A DNA stretch of 64,000 nucleotides, taken from NCBI RefSeq assembly GCF_031202265.1, contig NZ_CP100604.1, positions 3,640,501-3,704,500 on the forward strand. Direction: 5' to 3'. The notes beneath the pieces are model-generated. The model worked only from the letters and a program-made list of their open reading frames with translations. It was not told the DNA's origin and ran no database searches. The position numbers were made by a program, and so were the translations under genes. This stretch comes from Bradyrhizobium sp. Ash2021. Its GTDB lineage: Bacteria > Pseudomonadota > Alphaproteobacteria > Rhizobiales > Xanthobacteraceae. Within the stretch, counting starts at the first letter, position 1. Every line of letters begins with the position of its first letter. This document shows, piece after piece, positions 27,380-36,420 of this stretch.

Positions 27380-27967
27380 TCACTTGTCGAAGGTTTTGCC
27401 GCCGGTCAACAGCGGCGAGAGGATCAGCGCCACCGGCGCCTGGGTGGTGATGGCCTGCTTGATCGAGCGATCGACGATGAACTCGAACTCTTCGAGCCGG
27501 GTGCAGGTGTGATGCTCCATGGCAAGCGAATCCAGCACCGGACGCATGGTGCGGCACACCAGCGACTGGCCGTAATTGAACTCGCCGAGCGTGCCGCGCT
27601 CGGACACGAACATGATCAGCGGGATCTGATAGGGGATCGCCAGCGATGCCAGCACGTTCGCCAGCGTCGCGAAGCCACTGGTCTGCATCAGCACCGCGCC
27701 GCGCATGCCGCCCATCCAGGCGCCGGAGACGATGCCGACGGCCTCTTCCTCGCGCGCGGTGGGAAAGGTCGTGAAGAACGGATCGGCGTGGATGTTCTTG
27801 ATCAGCGTCGTCAGCACGCGGTCAGGCACATAGGGCACCAGGCGGATGTCGTTGCGCTTGAGCGCCTGCAGCACGATGCCGTGCCAGCTCTTCTCGTCAG
27901 AACTCTTCTCGTCAGAGGTCTTCTTGTCAGAGGTTTCGGGCGAGGTTCGCTGCTCCGCAACCGCCAT
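27380..27967 (-). CDS. ThDP-dependent decarboxylase, alpha (Pyr-domain) subunit
   Basis: Protein of 195 residues forming the pyrimidine-binding half, like ComD. The cofactor-activating Glu is in TAREEEAVGIVSGAWMGG near residue 75, followed by QTSGFATLANVLASLAIPY. The N-terminal 28 residues are a charged low-complexity stretch made of TSDKK/TSDEK/SSDEK repeats that is unusual for the family. GGGAGA lies five bases before the ATG at 27967. With its partner it forms a split decarboxylase, divergent from the Bug-type binding protein gene. Confidence 0.82.
   Translation of the reverse strand: MAVAEQRTSPETSDKKTSDEKSSDEKSWHGIVLQALKRNDIRLVPYVPDRVLTTLIKNIHADPFFTTFPTAREEEAVGIVSGAWMGGMRGAVLMQTSGFATLANVLASLAIPYQIPLIMFVSERGTLGEFNYGQSLVCRTMRPVLDSLAMEHHTCTRLEEFEFIVDRSIKQAITTQAPVALILSPLLTGGKTFDK
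27891..27935. repeat. 15-bp tandem repeat in the alpha-subunit 5' region
   Basis: Three units of CTTCTCGTCAGAACT type in tandem encode, on the minus strand, TSDKK-TSDEK-SSDEK. Copy number could vary without shifting the frame. Confidence 0.85.
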
Positions 27968-28103
27968 CTTGTTCTCCCTTGTTTCGCGACGATTTTCGTT
28001 CGCGATCCAAATCGCGGTCGCCTTGTTCAGGCGGCGAAACTTGACGCGAACAGCGGGATTGTCAACATGCCCCGTCGTTGCCGTGGTCTGCGCGCGGTGG
28101 CGA

Positions 28104-28129
28104 TGTGGCCATGCTGTCGGCATGCCACA
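28104..28129. promoter_or_regulatory. Candidate operator between divergent ThDP-enzyme and binding-protein genes
   Basis: TGTGG-C-CATGC and GCATG-CCACA form a nearly perfect interrupted palindrome, 34 bases upstream of the Bug-type gene start. No regulator gene is adjacent. Confidence 0.45.
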
Positions 28130-28162
28130 ATGTGAGATAACGAGAAGATCGGGAGGAGTATC

Positions 28163-29128
28163 ATGGGAAGCCGGTTCCGGATGGCTGCCGTCGCGGCGGT
28201 CATGTGCGCTGTGGCCGGCGCGGCATCCGCGCAATCATTTCCCTCCAAGGCCGTGCATATTTTCGTGCCCTATCCCGCCGGCGGGGGCGTCGATGTCCTG
28301 GCGCGCACGTTGGGCGACGTGGTCTCAAAGCAGTGGGGACAGTCGGTCGTGGTCGAAAACCGGCCGGGCGCCGGTGGGTTGATCGCCTCGCAGGCGCTGG
28401 CGACGTCGCCGCCGGATGGCTACACCCTGATCGTCGTCGCCAGCGGCCACGCCACCAATGCGTTCCTGTATCCCAAAATTCCCTACGATACGTTCCGGGA
28501 TTTCACGCCGATCTCGTTGCTGGCGTCCTCGCCCAATGTGCTGCTGGTTCGGGCGGATTCGCCGTTCAAGACGCTGGGCGACATGATCGCGGCGGCAAAG
28601 GCGAAGCCGGGGAGCCTGTCCTTTGCCCACGCCGGCACGGGAACGTCGACGCATCTGGCCGGCGAGCTTTTGAAGAACCTCGCCAAAATCGATCTCGACG
28701 CCATCCCCTATAAAGGCGGTGCGCCGGCGATCAACGACCTGCTCGGCGGGCAGATCCCGATGTCGTTCAACAACGGCCCGGAATCGATCGGACAGCTGCA
28801 GGCCGGCACCGTACGCGCGCTTGCCGTCACCACGGCCACGCGCGCGCCGTTCCTGCCCGATGTGCCCAGCATGTCGGAGGCGGTGCCGGGCTATGACACC
28901 GAAGTATGGTGGGGCCTGCTAGGACCGGCCGGCATGCCGCCGGAGCTACTGACAAAACTCTCGCATGATTTTGTCGCAGCGGTGAATACGGACTCGGTCA
29001 AGGAACGCCTGACCAAGCTCGGCGCCGTGCCGATCGGCAGCACGCCGCAGCAATTCGATGCCAAGATCCATGCCGACTACGACAAATGGGGGCCGATCAT
29101 CAAGGCCGCCGGAATGACAGCCGAATGA
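28163..29128 (+). CDS. Bug/TctC family tripartite tricarboxylate transporter binding protein
   Basis: Periplasmic solute receptor of 321 residues with a signal peptide ending near residue 24 (AGAASAQ). The Bug hallmarks are present: YPAGGGVDVLARTLGD, VVENRPGAGGLIASQALATS and GYTLIVVASGHATNAFLYP. Such receptors bind carboxylates, including aromatic and dicarboxylic acids. The gene has GGAGGAG six bases before the ATG. No TctA/TctB membrane genes are nearby, as is usual for the expanded Bug family. With the following amidohydrolase and dehydrogenase it forms a co-directional cluster, probably for uptake and catabolism of one organic acid. Confidence 0.9.
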   Translation: MGSRFRMAAVAAVMCAVAGAASAQSFPSKAVHIFVPYPAGGGVDVLARTLGDVVSKQWGQSVVVENRPGAGGLIASQALATSPPDGYTLIVVASGHATNAFLYPKIPYDTFRDFTPISLLASSPNVLLVRADSPFKTLGDMIAAAKAKPGSLSFAHAGTGTSTHLAGELLKNLAKIDLDAIPYKGGAPAINDLLGGQIPMSFNNGPESIGQLQAGTVRALAVTTATRAPFLPDVPSMSEAVPGYDTEVWWGLLGPAGMPPELLTKLSHDFVAAVNTDSVKERLTKLGAVPIGSTPQQFDAKIHADYDKWGPIIKAAGMTAE

Positions 29129-29144
29129 CGCGGTGGCACATCAG

Positions 29145-30029
29145 ATGATTCCCGCCTGCCTGCCGCCGCGCGAGGTCGGCCGCCCGAAACAGCCGCTGCC
29201 GCCAAACGCCTGCGATACCCATGCCCATGTGTTCGGGCCGGGGGATCGCTTTCCCTACGCGGAAGACCGCAGCTACACGCCGCCGGATGCGCCGCTGGAA
29301 AAATATCTGGCCATGCTCGACGCGATCGGCTTTGCCCGCGGCGTGCTGGTGCAGGGCAGCGCGCATGGCCACGACAATTCGGCGATGCTCGACGCGCTGA
29401 AACGTCAGCCCGAGCGCCTGCGCGGCGTCGCGGTGGCCGACGCCGATATTTCGCCGGCGACCTTGCGCGAGTGGAACAGGCTTGGCGTGCGCGGCCTGCG
29501 CTTCAACCATTTCTTTCGCGGCGGGCAATTGCATTATCGCGGCGGCGTGCCGCTCACCGCGGCAGAAAAGCTTGCGCCGGTCATGGCCGAACTCGGTTGG
29601 CATCTTCAGCTCTGGATCGATGTGAAGGATTTGCCGCAGACGATTCCGCTCCTGAAATCGTTCGGCCTGCCGGTCGTGATCGACCACATGGGCCGCACCG
29701 ATGCCCGCGCGGGCACCGGCACCGAAGGTTTCCAGAGCCTGTTGCGCGCGGTCGGCGACGGCTGGTGCTGGGCGAAACTGTCGGGCGCGCATCGCCTTAG
29801 CCAGAACGCGCCTGATTATCCCGACGCGCGGCCGTTTCATGAAGCGCTGGTGAAGGCAAACCCGGAAGTGTTGGTGTGGGGCGGCGACTGGCCGCATCCG
29901 CGCGTCGAGGGCGAGATGCCCGATGCCGGGCATCTGCTCGAATTGTTTCAAGCCTGGACGCCGGATCAGGCGGCGCAGCAGCGCATTCTCGTCACCAACC
30001 CAGCAAAACTCTATGGCTTCCCTCACTGA
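29145..30029 (+). CDS. Amidohydrolase 2 family (dicarboxylate lactonase-like) protein
   Basis: TIM-barrel metal-type hydrolase of about 294 residues resembling 2-pyrone-4,6-dicarboxylate lactonase. CDTHAHVFGPGDRFPY holds the first HxH motif, GLRFNHFF follows, VVIDHMGRTDA carries a conserved His, and VWGGDWPHPR supplies the final Asp. Many members are lactonases or decarboxylases of aromatic-degradation pathways. The ATG at 29145 has GGTGG eight bases upstream; a GTG at 29133 is an alternative. It begins 16 bases after the Bug receptor gene and is followed 14 bases later by a hydroxyacid dehydrogenase gene. Confidence 0.83.
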   Translation: MIPACLPPREVGRPKQPLPPNACDTHAHVFGPGDRFPYAEDRSYTPPDAPLEKYLAMLDAIGFARGVLVQGSAHGHDNSAMLDALKRQPERLRGVAVADADISPATLREWNRLGVRGLRFNHFFRGGQLHYRGGVPLTAAEKLAPVMAELGWHLQLWIDVKDLPQTIPLLKSFGLPVVIDHMGRTDARAGTGTEGFQSLLRAVGDGWCWAKLSGAHRLSQNAPDYPDARPFHEALVKANPEVLVWGGDWPHPRVEGEMPDAGHLLELFQAWTPDQAAQQRILVTNPAKLYGFPH

Positions 30030-30043
30030 AAGTCGTCCAGGCA

Positions 30044-31093
30044 ATGTCCGTGAATAACAAGCGCGTCTTCTACGTCAAATATCTCGCCCATGAGATCTAT
30101 GCCGAGATCCTCAAGGCCCGGCCCGATGTGCGGCTCGACCGGCTGGAGAATGAAAGCCCGGATGACCTCACGGCCCCCATCCTGTCCGCCGCGCACGCCT
30201 ATCAGATTGGCGCGGCGCGCGACGAACTGGCAAGACATTTCCATGTCGATCAGGACCTGCTGCGGCGGGCGCCGAACCTGCTGATCGTCTCGTCAAACGG
30301 CGCGGGCTTCGATCCGGTCGATGTCGACGCCTGCACGGCGGCGGGCGTGCTGGTCGTCAATCAATCCGGCGGCAACGCCAATTCCGTCGCTGAGCACGCG
30401 CTGGGAATGTTGTTGACGCTGTCGAAACGTATCCTCGAGGCTGATCGCGTGCTGCGGCGCGAGGCGAACGTCAATCGCAATGCGCTGATCGGCAACGAAG
30501 TCGGAGGCAAGACCATCGGCATTGTCGGGCTCGGCAATGTCGGCCGCCGCATCGCCGAACTCTGCAAGGGCCTGCTCCATATGAACGTGATTGCCTACGA
30601 CCCCTATCTCACTGGGCAGGAAATGGCCGCGCGGGGCGGGGAGAAGGTCGAACTCGACAATCTCCTGCGCCGCTCGGACTTCGTGTCGATCTCTTGCCCG
30701 CTGACCAAGGACAATCGCGGCATGATCGGCAGCCGCGAATTCGCGCTGATGCAGCCGCACGCGTTTTTCATCACCACCGCGCGCGGCTTCATTCATGACG
30801 AGGCCGCGCTGGAGGATGCGTTGCGCCACAAACGCATCGCCGGCGCCGGCCTCGACGTCTGGGCCAAGGAGCCGCCGCCGCCGGACCATCCGTTGCTGCA
30901 GTTCGACAACGTGCTGGCCAGCCCGCATACGGCCGGCGTGACCAGGGAAGCGCGAATGAACATGGGCAAGATCGCCGCCGAGCAGATTCTCGACGGGCTC
31001 GACGGCAAGCGGCCGCCACGTATCGTCAACCCCGAGGTCTGGCCTGACTACGCCAGGCGCTTCGAACGGACGTTCGGCTTTGTGCCGAAATAG
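30044..31093 (+). CDS. D-2-hydroxyacid dehydrogenase family protein
   Basis: NAD-dependent dehydrogenase of 349 residues. The Rossmann motif is GIVGLGNVGRRIAELCKG near residues 163-180. The catalytic triad of the family is visible: Arg in TTARGFIHDEAAL, Glu in WAKEPPPPDHP and His in ASPHTAGVT. The N-terminal substrate domain is longer than in lactate dehydrogenases and fits the phosphoglycerate-dehydrogenase/hydroxypyruvate-reductase-like branch. It should interconvert a 2-oxo and 2-hydroxy acid, perhaps linked to the 2-oxo-acid decarboxylase encoded divergently. The start at 30044 follows the amidohydrolase stop by 14 bases. Confidence 0.87.
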   Translation: MSVNNKRVFYVKYLAHEIYAEILKARPDVRLDRLENESPDDLTAPILSAAHAYQIGAARDELARHFHVDQDLLRRAPNLLIVSSNGAGFDPVDVDACTAAGVLVVNQSGGNANSVAEHALGMLLTLSKRILEADRVLRREANVNRNALIGNEVGGKTIGIVGLGNVGRRIAELCKGLLHMNVIAYDPYLTGQEMAARGGEKVELDNLLRRSDFVSISCPLTKDNRGMIGSREFALMQPHAFFITTARGFIHDEAALEDALRHKRIAGAGLDVWAKEPPPPDHPLLQFDNVLASPHTAGVTREARMNMGKIAAEQILDGLDGKRPPRIVNPEVWPDYARRFERTFGFVPK

Positions 31094-31282
31094 CGGCTCC
31101 GGCGGGCAAACTCCGGGGGAGAAGATTTTGTCCGCCGCAGGCTCGATCGTGGCAATAAATCCACTGCGAATTGCCCTCGGGGCGAAGCGGCTGTTGCTAT
31201 TTTCGCTGTAGTCTCGACTAGTTAGCCGCCAACGACCATTTTCCTGATGCACCCGGCGTTCCCGGGGCAAAAGGAAAATGAG

Positions 31283-31390
31283 ATGCGACAGGTAACTTCA
31301 TTGCTGCGCGCCGCGCCGGCCATGATCGGACGCCGTCTGGCCCAGATCGTCGCCATCGCCGCCGCCAGCCTGCCGGCCGCGGGCGCCTGA
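31283..31390 (+). CDS. Possible small peptide of 35 residues
   Basis: Short frame MRQVTSLLRAAPAMIG and then RRLAQIVAIAAASLPAAGA. It has a hydrophobic C-terminal half and AAGGA about eight bases before the ATG. It fills the gap between the convergent dehydrogenase and ilvD genes. There is no similarity I recognise, so it could be noncoding. Confidence 0.25.
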   Translation: MRQVTSLLRAAPAMIGRRLAQIVAIAAASLPAAGA

Positions 31391-31432
31391 TCGGCGCAGA
31401 CCTCACCTCTCAGGCTTTTTGATTCCCCTCGA

Positions 31433-33274
31433 TCACTCCGGCACGACGCGCACCGCGCCGCGCGCGGCGCTGGTCGCGAACGCCGCATAGGCCTTCAGGG
31501 CCGTCGTCACCGCGCGCTTGCGTGGCGCCGGTTTCCAGGCAGCTGCGCCCTTTGCGACCATGGCCGCGCGACGGCGGCTGATCTCGGCGTCCGGCACGGC
31601 CAGGCGAATGCTGCGGTTGGGAATGTCGAGCTCGATCAGGTCACCCTCTTCGACGAGTCCGATCAGGCCGCCTTCGGCGGCTTCCGGCGAAATATGCCCG
31701 ATCGACAGTCCTGATGAGCCGCCCGAAAAGCGGCCGTCGGTGATCAGCGCGCAGACTTTGCCCAGTCCCTTCGACTTGAGGTAGCTCGTCGGATACAGCA
31801 TCTCCTGCATGCCCGGACCGCCGCGCGGACCTTCATAGCGAACCACGACGACGTCGCCCGGCTTCACCTTGTTGGTGAGAATGGCTTCGACGCTGGCGTC
31901 CTGGCTTTCGAAGATGCGGGCGGGACCGGAGAATTTGAGAATGCTCTGATCGACGCCAGCCGTCTTCACGATGCAGCCGTCCTCGGCCAGGTTCCCGGAC
32001 AGCACCGCAAGACCGCCGTCCTTCGAATAGGCGTGCGCGGCATCGCGAATGCAGCCCTCGGCGCGATCGAGATCGAGTTCGTCGAAACGCTCGTTCTGGC
32101 TGAAAGCCACCTGCGTCGGTACGCCGCCGGGTGCGGCCATGTAGAAATGCCGGACCTTTTCGCTTTGCGTGCGCGCGATATCCCAGCGATCGAGCGCGTC
32201 GGCGAGCGTCGCGCTGTGGACGGTCGGAAGGTCGGTGGTGATCAGCCTGGCGCGATCCAGCTCGCCAAGGATGGCCATGATGCCGCCGGCGCGATGAACG
32301 TCTTCGAGATGGACGTCGGCAACCGACGGCGCGACCTTGCACAGCACCGGCACCTTGCGTGACAGCCGGTCGATGTCGCTCATGGTGAAGGGGACCTTGC
32401 CCTCGTGGGCCGCCGCCAAAAGATGCAGCACGGTGTTGGTCGAACCGCCCATCGAGATGTCGAGCGTCATGGCGTTCTCGAACGCCTTGAAGCTGGCGAT
32501 GCCGCGCGGCAGCACGCTGGCATCGTCCTGTTCGTAATGGCGGCGGGCGAGATCGACGATCAGATGCCCGGCCTCGACGAACAGGCTCTTGCGGTCGGCA
32601 TGCGTTGCCAGCACCGATCCGTTGCCCGGCAGCGCGAGGCCAAGGGCTTCCGTCAGGCAGTTCATCGAATTGGCGGTAAACATGCCCGAGCAGGAGCCGC
32701 AGGTTGGGCAGGCCGATCGCTCGATCTCCTCGACTTCGGCGTCGCTCACCGAACTGTCGGCCGCGGCCACCATGGCGTCGATCAGGTCGACCGCGCGCTT
32801 CTTGCCCTTGATGACGATCTTGCCGGATTCCATCGGGCCGCCCGAGACGAAGACGGTCGGAATGTTGATGCGCAGCGACGCCATCAGCATGCCCGGCGTG
32901 ATCTTGTCGCAGTTGGAGATGCACACCATCGCGTCGGCGCAATGCGCATTGACCATGTATTCGACGCTGTCGGCGATCAGCTCGCGCGAGGGCAGGCTGT
33001 AGAGCATGCCGTCATGTCCCATCGCGATCCCGTCATCCACCGCGATGGTGTTGAATTCCTTGGCGACGCCGCCGGCCTTTTCGATCTCGCGCGCCACGAG
33101 CTGGCCGAGGTTCTGCAGATGCACATGCCCCGGCACGAACTGGGTGAAGGAATTGACGACCGCGATGATCGGCTTGCCGAAATCCTCGTTCTTCATGCCG
33201 GTGGCGCGCCAGAGGCCGCGGGCGCCCGCCATGTTGCGGCCGTGTGTAGTGGTGCGGGAGCGATAGGGGGGCAT
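31433..33274 (-). CDS. ilvD: Dihydroxy-acid dehydratase family protein
   Basis: Iron-sulfur dehydratase of 613 residues, the length of E. coli IlvD (616). It converts 2,3-dihydroxy-3-methyl acids to 2-oxo acids in branched-chain amino acid synthesis. Cluster cysteines are in [11 protein letters not shown] and [19 protein letters not shown]. The C-terminal [10 protein letters not shown] and [13 protein letters not shown] motifs complete the active site. GGAT lies about seven bases before the ATG at 33274; the upstream open frame has no similarity. Its place beside an organic-acid catabolic cluster leaves open that it is a sugar-acid dehydratase paralogue, but the sequence pattern is that of IlvD. 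Confidence 0.87.
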   Translation of the reverse strand: MPPYRSRTTTHGRNMAGARGLWRATGMKNEDFGKPIIAVVNSFTQFVPGHVHLQNLGQLVAREIEKAGGVAKEFNTIAVDDGIAMGHDGMLYSLPSRELIADSVEYMVNAHCADAMVCISNCDKITPGMLMASLRINIPTVFVSGGPMESGKIVIKGKKRAVDLIDAMVAAADSSVSDAEVEEIERSACPTCGSCSGMFTANSMNCLTEALGLALPGNGSVLATHADRKSLFVEAGHLIVDLARRHYEQDDASVLPRGIASFKAFENAMTLDISMGGSTNTVLHLLAAAHEGKVPFTMSDIDRLSRKVPVLCKVAPSVADVHLEDVHRAGGIMAILGELDRARLITTDLPTVHSATLADALDRWDIARTQSEKVRHFYMAAPGGVPTQVAFSQNERFDELDLDRAEGCIRDAAHAYSKDGGLAVLSGNLAEDGCIVKTAGVDQSILKFSGPARIFESQDASVEAILTNKVKPGDVVVVRYEGPRGGPGMQEMLYPTSYLKSKGLGKVCALITDGRFSGGSSGLSIGHISPEAAEGGLIGLVEEGDLIELDIPNRSIRLAVPDAEISRRRAAMVAKGAAAWKPAPRKRAVTTALKAYAAFATSAARGAVRVVPE

Positions 33275-33477
33275 CCTAAATCCTTGGGCTGTCGGGGAAT
33301 TTTTGGGTCTTATGCCCCCGCCGGCCGCTGGATTCAAGCCGTGAACGCCGCATGCGCGCCCGCACCGGGCGCATTCCGGAACTGGCCCCGGGATATCGGG
33401 TCCCATGGCGGCTTTGGCGGCCGTCCCGAGCTGGCTCGTCGCGACGCCCGTGAGCTTAGCGATGTCCGCTTTGCCCC

Positions 33478-34703
33478 TGCCGGCTCAACCGGTCGCCGCA
33501 ACACAGGCGTTAAATCTCTCTGCTGGTGTTTCAAATTGCAAGGTCTCACGTGGTCGTTCATTTAGCTGACGAGCCACTTTGTTCAGATGGGCTTGCGAAT
33601 GCATCGACAAGTCGGTGCCCTTGGGAAAGTACTGTCTCAGCAGGCCATTGGTATTCTCATTCGACCCGCGTTGCCACGGGCTTTGCGGATCGCAAAAATA
33701 GACGTCGATTTTGGTCGCCAACGTAAAGCGACGATGATCCGTAAGTTCCTTGCCCCGGTCCCAGGTCAGGGATTTATATAGCTCCTTTGGTAGCTTCTTC
33801 GCCTGCTTGATGAGCGCGGTGACAACCGTCCGGGTGTCCTTGCCTGCCACCTTGGCCAACATCACGTAACGGGTATGACGCTCGACCAAGGTCGCGATGT
33901 AGGTGTTGTTCGGCCCGGACAGGAGATCGCCCTCCCAATGACCAGGCACCGCCCGATCTTCAACCGCCGCCGGTCGCTGACGGATTGAGACGATATCCTT
34001 GATATGCCCCCGTTTATCGCCATTCGGGTCAACCGGCCTGGAGCGACGCATCGAGCGCTTCGATCGAAGATGGCTAAGCAGCTCTTTCTTCAGCACGCCG
34101 CGCGCTTGGACAAACAGGCTGCGATAGATGGTCTCGTGTGACACCTGATTACACTCGTCTTCAGGGTGCGTTCTCTTCAGCCAACCGGCTATCTGCTCGG
34201 GGGACCAATCCAATCTGAGCTTCCCTGCCACCGCCTGCCGCAGCCGCGGATTGGTCGCTAACTTACAACATTTTGGACGACGAGATCGCGCCCAGGCATT
34301 CTCGTCCGCAAGTGTCGCTCGGTAGCGATCATAGCCGCCATTGCGACTCATTTCCCGGCTCACCGTCGAGGGTGAGCGGCCAAGCCGTTTGGCGATCGAC
34401 CGTGCCGATTGATGTGCCGTAACGCCTCTGGAAATCTCCTCGCGTTCCGCGAGCGTCAACGCCAGCCTGGAGCGACGCCGCTCCGCAGGACGAATCCCAC
34501 CATGCGGAGCTACCAAAAAATAGATCGACGATGACTGCTTACCAAAAGCTCGTCCAATCGCCTTCAGCGACTCCCCACGCTTCCAGCGATCCCATAACTC
34601 CGTCTTCTCTGCCGCAGTAAAACCTCTATGAAATCTCCGTTCCATCCCACACTCCATCTTTTCCCTCTAAGATAAAGTGTTGCGGCGACCGGTTGAGCCG
34701 GCA
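33478..34703 (-). mobile_element. Intact IS30-family insertion sequence
   Basis: Element of 1,226 bp with perfect 27-bp terminal inverted repeats (33478-33504 and 34677-34703; outer end TGCCGGCTCAACCGG) enclosing a single transposase gene. A 2-bp CC direct repeat flanks it, consistent with the short target duplications of this family. It lies within the loop of a chromosomal palindrome. Perfect ends and an uninterrupted gene indicate recent arrival and probable mobility. Confidence 0.92.
33485..34657 (-). CDS. IS30-family transposase
   Basis: Transposase of 390 residues. N-terminal helix-turn-helix regions include LTLAEREEISRGV and SIAKRLGRSPSTVSREMSRN. The catalytic DDE residues are Asp in GHWEGDLL (near residue 243), Asp in LTWDRGKEL and Glu in RGSNENTNGLLRQYFPKG. 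GAGG lies six bases before the ATG at 34657. The stop codon lies inside the left terminal repeat, as is usual for compact IS30 elements. Confidence 0.93.
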   Translation of the reverse strand: MECGMERRFHRGFTAAEKTELWDRWKRGESLKAIGRAFGKQSSSIYFLVAPHGGIRPAERRRSRLALTLAEREEISRGVTAHQSARSIAKRLGRSPSTVSREMSRNGGYDRYRATLADENAWARSRRPKCCKLATNPRLRQAVAGKLRLDWSPEQIAGWLKRTHPEDECNQVSHETIYRSLFVQARGVLKKELLSHLRSKRSMRRSRPVDPNGDKRGHIKDIVSIRQRPAAVEDRAVPGHWEGDLLSGPNNTYIATLVERHTRYVMLAKVAGKDTRTVVTALIKQAKKLPKELYKSLTWDRGKELTDHRRFTLATKIDVYFCDPQSPWQRGSNENTNGLLRQYFPKGTDLSMHSQAHLNKVARQLNERPRETLQFETPAERFNACVAATG

Positions 34704-34814
34704 CCTCGGAAGCGGACATTCGCGTTAGCCTAAAGCATGTCTGCTTTGTGCCAACAGCGGAAGTCGGCTCACCACTGATAGCGGACGACGCCCGTGCCGG
34801 CAGAGCTTGGATTG

Positions 34815-34988
34815 TCAGGGAAACACGGACATCAATGCCAAATCGCTAACCGTGTTTCCGGGAGACAACGCGGCAGCATAGATCGTACCCAACATACACA
34901 TTGCCAATCCGAAATAGCCGAAAATGAAGTGCAGATCTCTTCCACTGGAGCTAACTTCGTATGATTGTAGCGCTTCAAGGATTTTCAT
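34815..34988 (-). CDS. Small membrane protein of unknown function
   Basis: Protein of 57 residues starting MKILEALQSYE, with one hydrophobic helix in the middle (FIFGYFGLAMCMLGTIYAAAL). AAAGGGAA lies four bases before the ATG at 34988. It lies 43 bases downstream of the AEC transporter gene on the same strand, so it may be co-transcribed with it. No family is recognised. Confidence 0.5.
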   Translation of the reverse strand: MKILEALQSYEVSSSGRDLHFIFGYFGLAMCMLGTIYAAALSPGNTVSDLALMSVFP

Positions 34989-35031
34989 TGGTTTCCCTTT
35001 CATTTTTGCGAGCCGTCATCGATTTCATCCG

Positions 35032-35937
35032 TCAAAGGTGGTGCAAGGCGTAGGACCACAGCGGCAGTGTGAGAAACGAAAGTGATATGCCAACTCCGAC
35101 CATCAACGAGACCAGTGGCGGGTTCAGGCCGTGCTGGGCCGCGACGATTGCACCGCCGATCATCGGGCCCATCCCAGCTTCAAACAGGGTCACTCGGGTG
35201 ATTTCTTCGCCGGTGCCCAAAACGATGAAGTAAATGGAAGCGATTACGATGGGGGCCAGGAGCAGCTTGAACCCCAGGCCCATCGCAAGCGCGGTCTTGA
35301 GCCCGGTGGTTTGGTCAAACCTCAATTGGAAACCGACTGAAACGAGGGCTAATGGGGAAAGGGTGTCGCCTAAACGCTTGAGTGCGTCGGAGACCCAATC
35401 GGGAAACTCGAAGGGCATCAGAATGAATGCAGCGATCAGGGCAAGCAGAGGCGGGAATGTGAGGACCCGCTTGAAGATAGCGGTTTTGGATTCCGTACCC
35501 GCCGAATAAATGGCGGCGACCGTGATCCCCAATGTGCTCAGGACCAGGTAGGTACCCAGCTGATCTATGAGGATGCCGGTCGCCATATTGGAAGCGCCGA
35601 AAAAGGCCTCGATCATCGGCAGTCCGACAAAAGATGTATTCGCGAGCCCGCCGGCCAGCATCAGCGCCCCGGTGGTTTCGCGCGAGAATTTCAAACGCGA
35701 GGAAAGCATCCAGAAAAAGCCGACACCGAGCGCGAACATCAGCCACGGCATCGCGATGCTGAACAGCAGTTGCGTTTGGAGGGCAACGTGGTGGATCTGC
35801 AGGATGATGAGGGCAGGCAGGGAGATGTTGATGATGAACGCGTTTAGCGCAACATGTGCGTTTTCCGGCAGCCGTCGCGTGGTGCGAAGACCCATGCCGA
35901 GAACGAGGCAGACGAACAGCAGAATGATATTATTCAT
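35032..35937 (-). CDS. AEC family (auxin efflux carrier-like) transporter
   Basis: Inner-membrane carrier of 301 residues with about ten helices in two inverted repeats. The first half contains ALNAFIINISLPALIILQI; GGLANTSFVGLPMIEAFFG follows; the second half has GMGPMIGGAIVAAQHGLNPPL and a closing hydrophobic segment. Bacterial members transport malonate, malate or other organic acids, often by proton or sodium coupling. The substrate is not evident. No strong ribosome site is seen upstream of the ATG at 35937. Confidence 0.87.
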   Translation of the reverse strand: MNNIILLFVCLVLGMGLRTTRRLPENAHVALNAFIINISLPALIILQIHHVALQTQLLFSIAMPWLMFALGVGFFWMLSSRLKFSRETTGALMLAGGLANTSFVGLPMIEAFFGASNMATGILIDQLGTYLVLSTLGITVAAIYSAGTESKTAIFKRVLTFPPLLALIAAFILMPFEFPDWVSDALKRLGDTLSPLALVSVGFQLRFDQTTGLKTALAMGLGFKLLLAPIVIASIYFIVLGTGEEITRVTLFEAGMGPMIGGAIVAAQHGLNPPLVSLMVGVGISLSFLTLPLWSYALHHL

Positions 35938-35999
35938 TGAACGTGCCCCAAGCAGCTGGCGGTAACGTTAAATCGCCGAAATCGAGCGCCAAGTCCGCG

Positions 36000-36125
36000 T
36001 TAGCTCGCCAAGAGAAGCAAAACAAACAGGCCAGCCCCGCAAATAAGGGCGAGCTGTTTGAGAGCCTCGGCCTGAAGCGAGGTTGGGGGAAGTGCACGGG
36101 AGAGAGCTCTCGCTACGGCAGCCAT
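36000..36125 (-). CDS. Small membrane peptide of 41 residues with strong ribosome site
   Basis: Too short for routine gene calling. It starts MAAVARALSRALPP and ends in a hydrophobic helix (KQLALICGAGLFVLLLLAS). A GGAGG sequence five bases before the ATG is as good as any in the window. It lies between the AEC transporter and LuxR genes. The basic N-terminus and terminal helix suggest insertion in the inner membrane. Function is unknown. Confidence 0.5.
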   Translation of the reverse strand: MAAVARALSRALPPTSLQAEALKQLALICGAGLFVLLLLAS

Positions 36126-36420
36126 TGTGACCTCCAAATTCCGACTCTGCGGATAAGACCGGTCTTCCCCGGCCGCCGCATCATCGGAACCAATGAGGGA
36201 TTGCGGCAGTTGCTGAACCGACTCTCGCGAATGCCGATCGGGCTCGTCGGGCATGGCCAGCGGACAGGCCAAGTTCCCCAGCTATTTGCTGGCCGCGCGG
36301 CCGACTTGCGAATGATGGCGGGGTAGTCTGGCGGGCGAAACGGACCGAGGTCAGAACGTAGCTGCACCGGTCCCGTCGCCCATAGGGCGCATTAGCGATA
36401 GAGACAGGTCGCCTCAGGAA

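Larger units (their letters stand above)
33462..34719. repeat. Palindromic dispersed repeat, copy E, split by the IS30 element
   Basis: ATGTCCGCTT (33462-33471) and AAGCGGACAT (34710-34719) are exact reverse complements on either side of the insertion. Removing the element restores a single hairpin of the GCGGAC type. A further repeat-like stretch, ATGTCTGCTTTGTGCCAACAG with GCGGAAG, follows at 34738. Confidence 0.7.

Noticed and set aside
29100..30044. Long minus-strand frame opposite the amidohydrolase gene
   Set aside because: No family motif; the plus strand has the metal-binding motifs and tight gene spacing.
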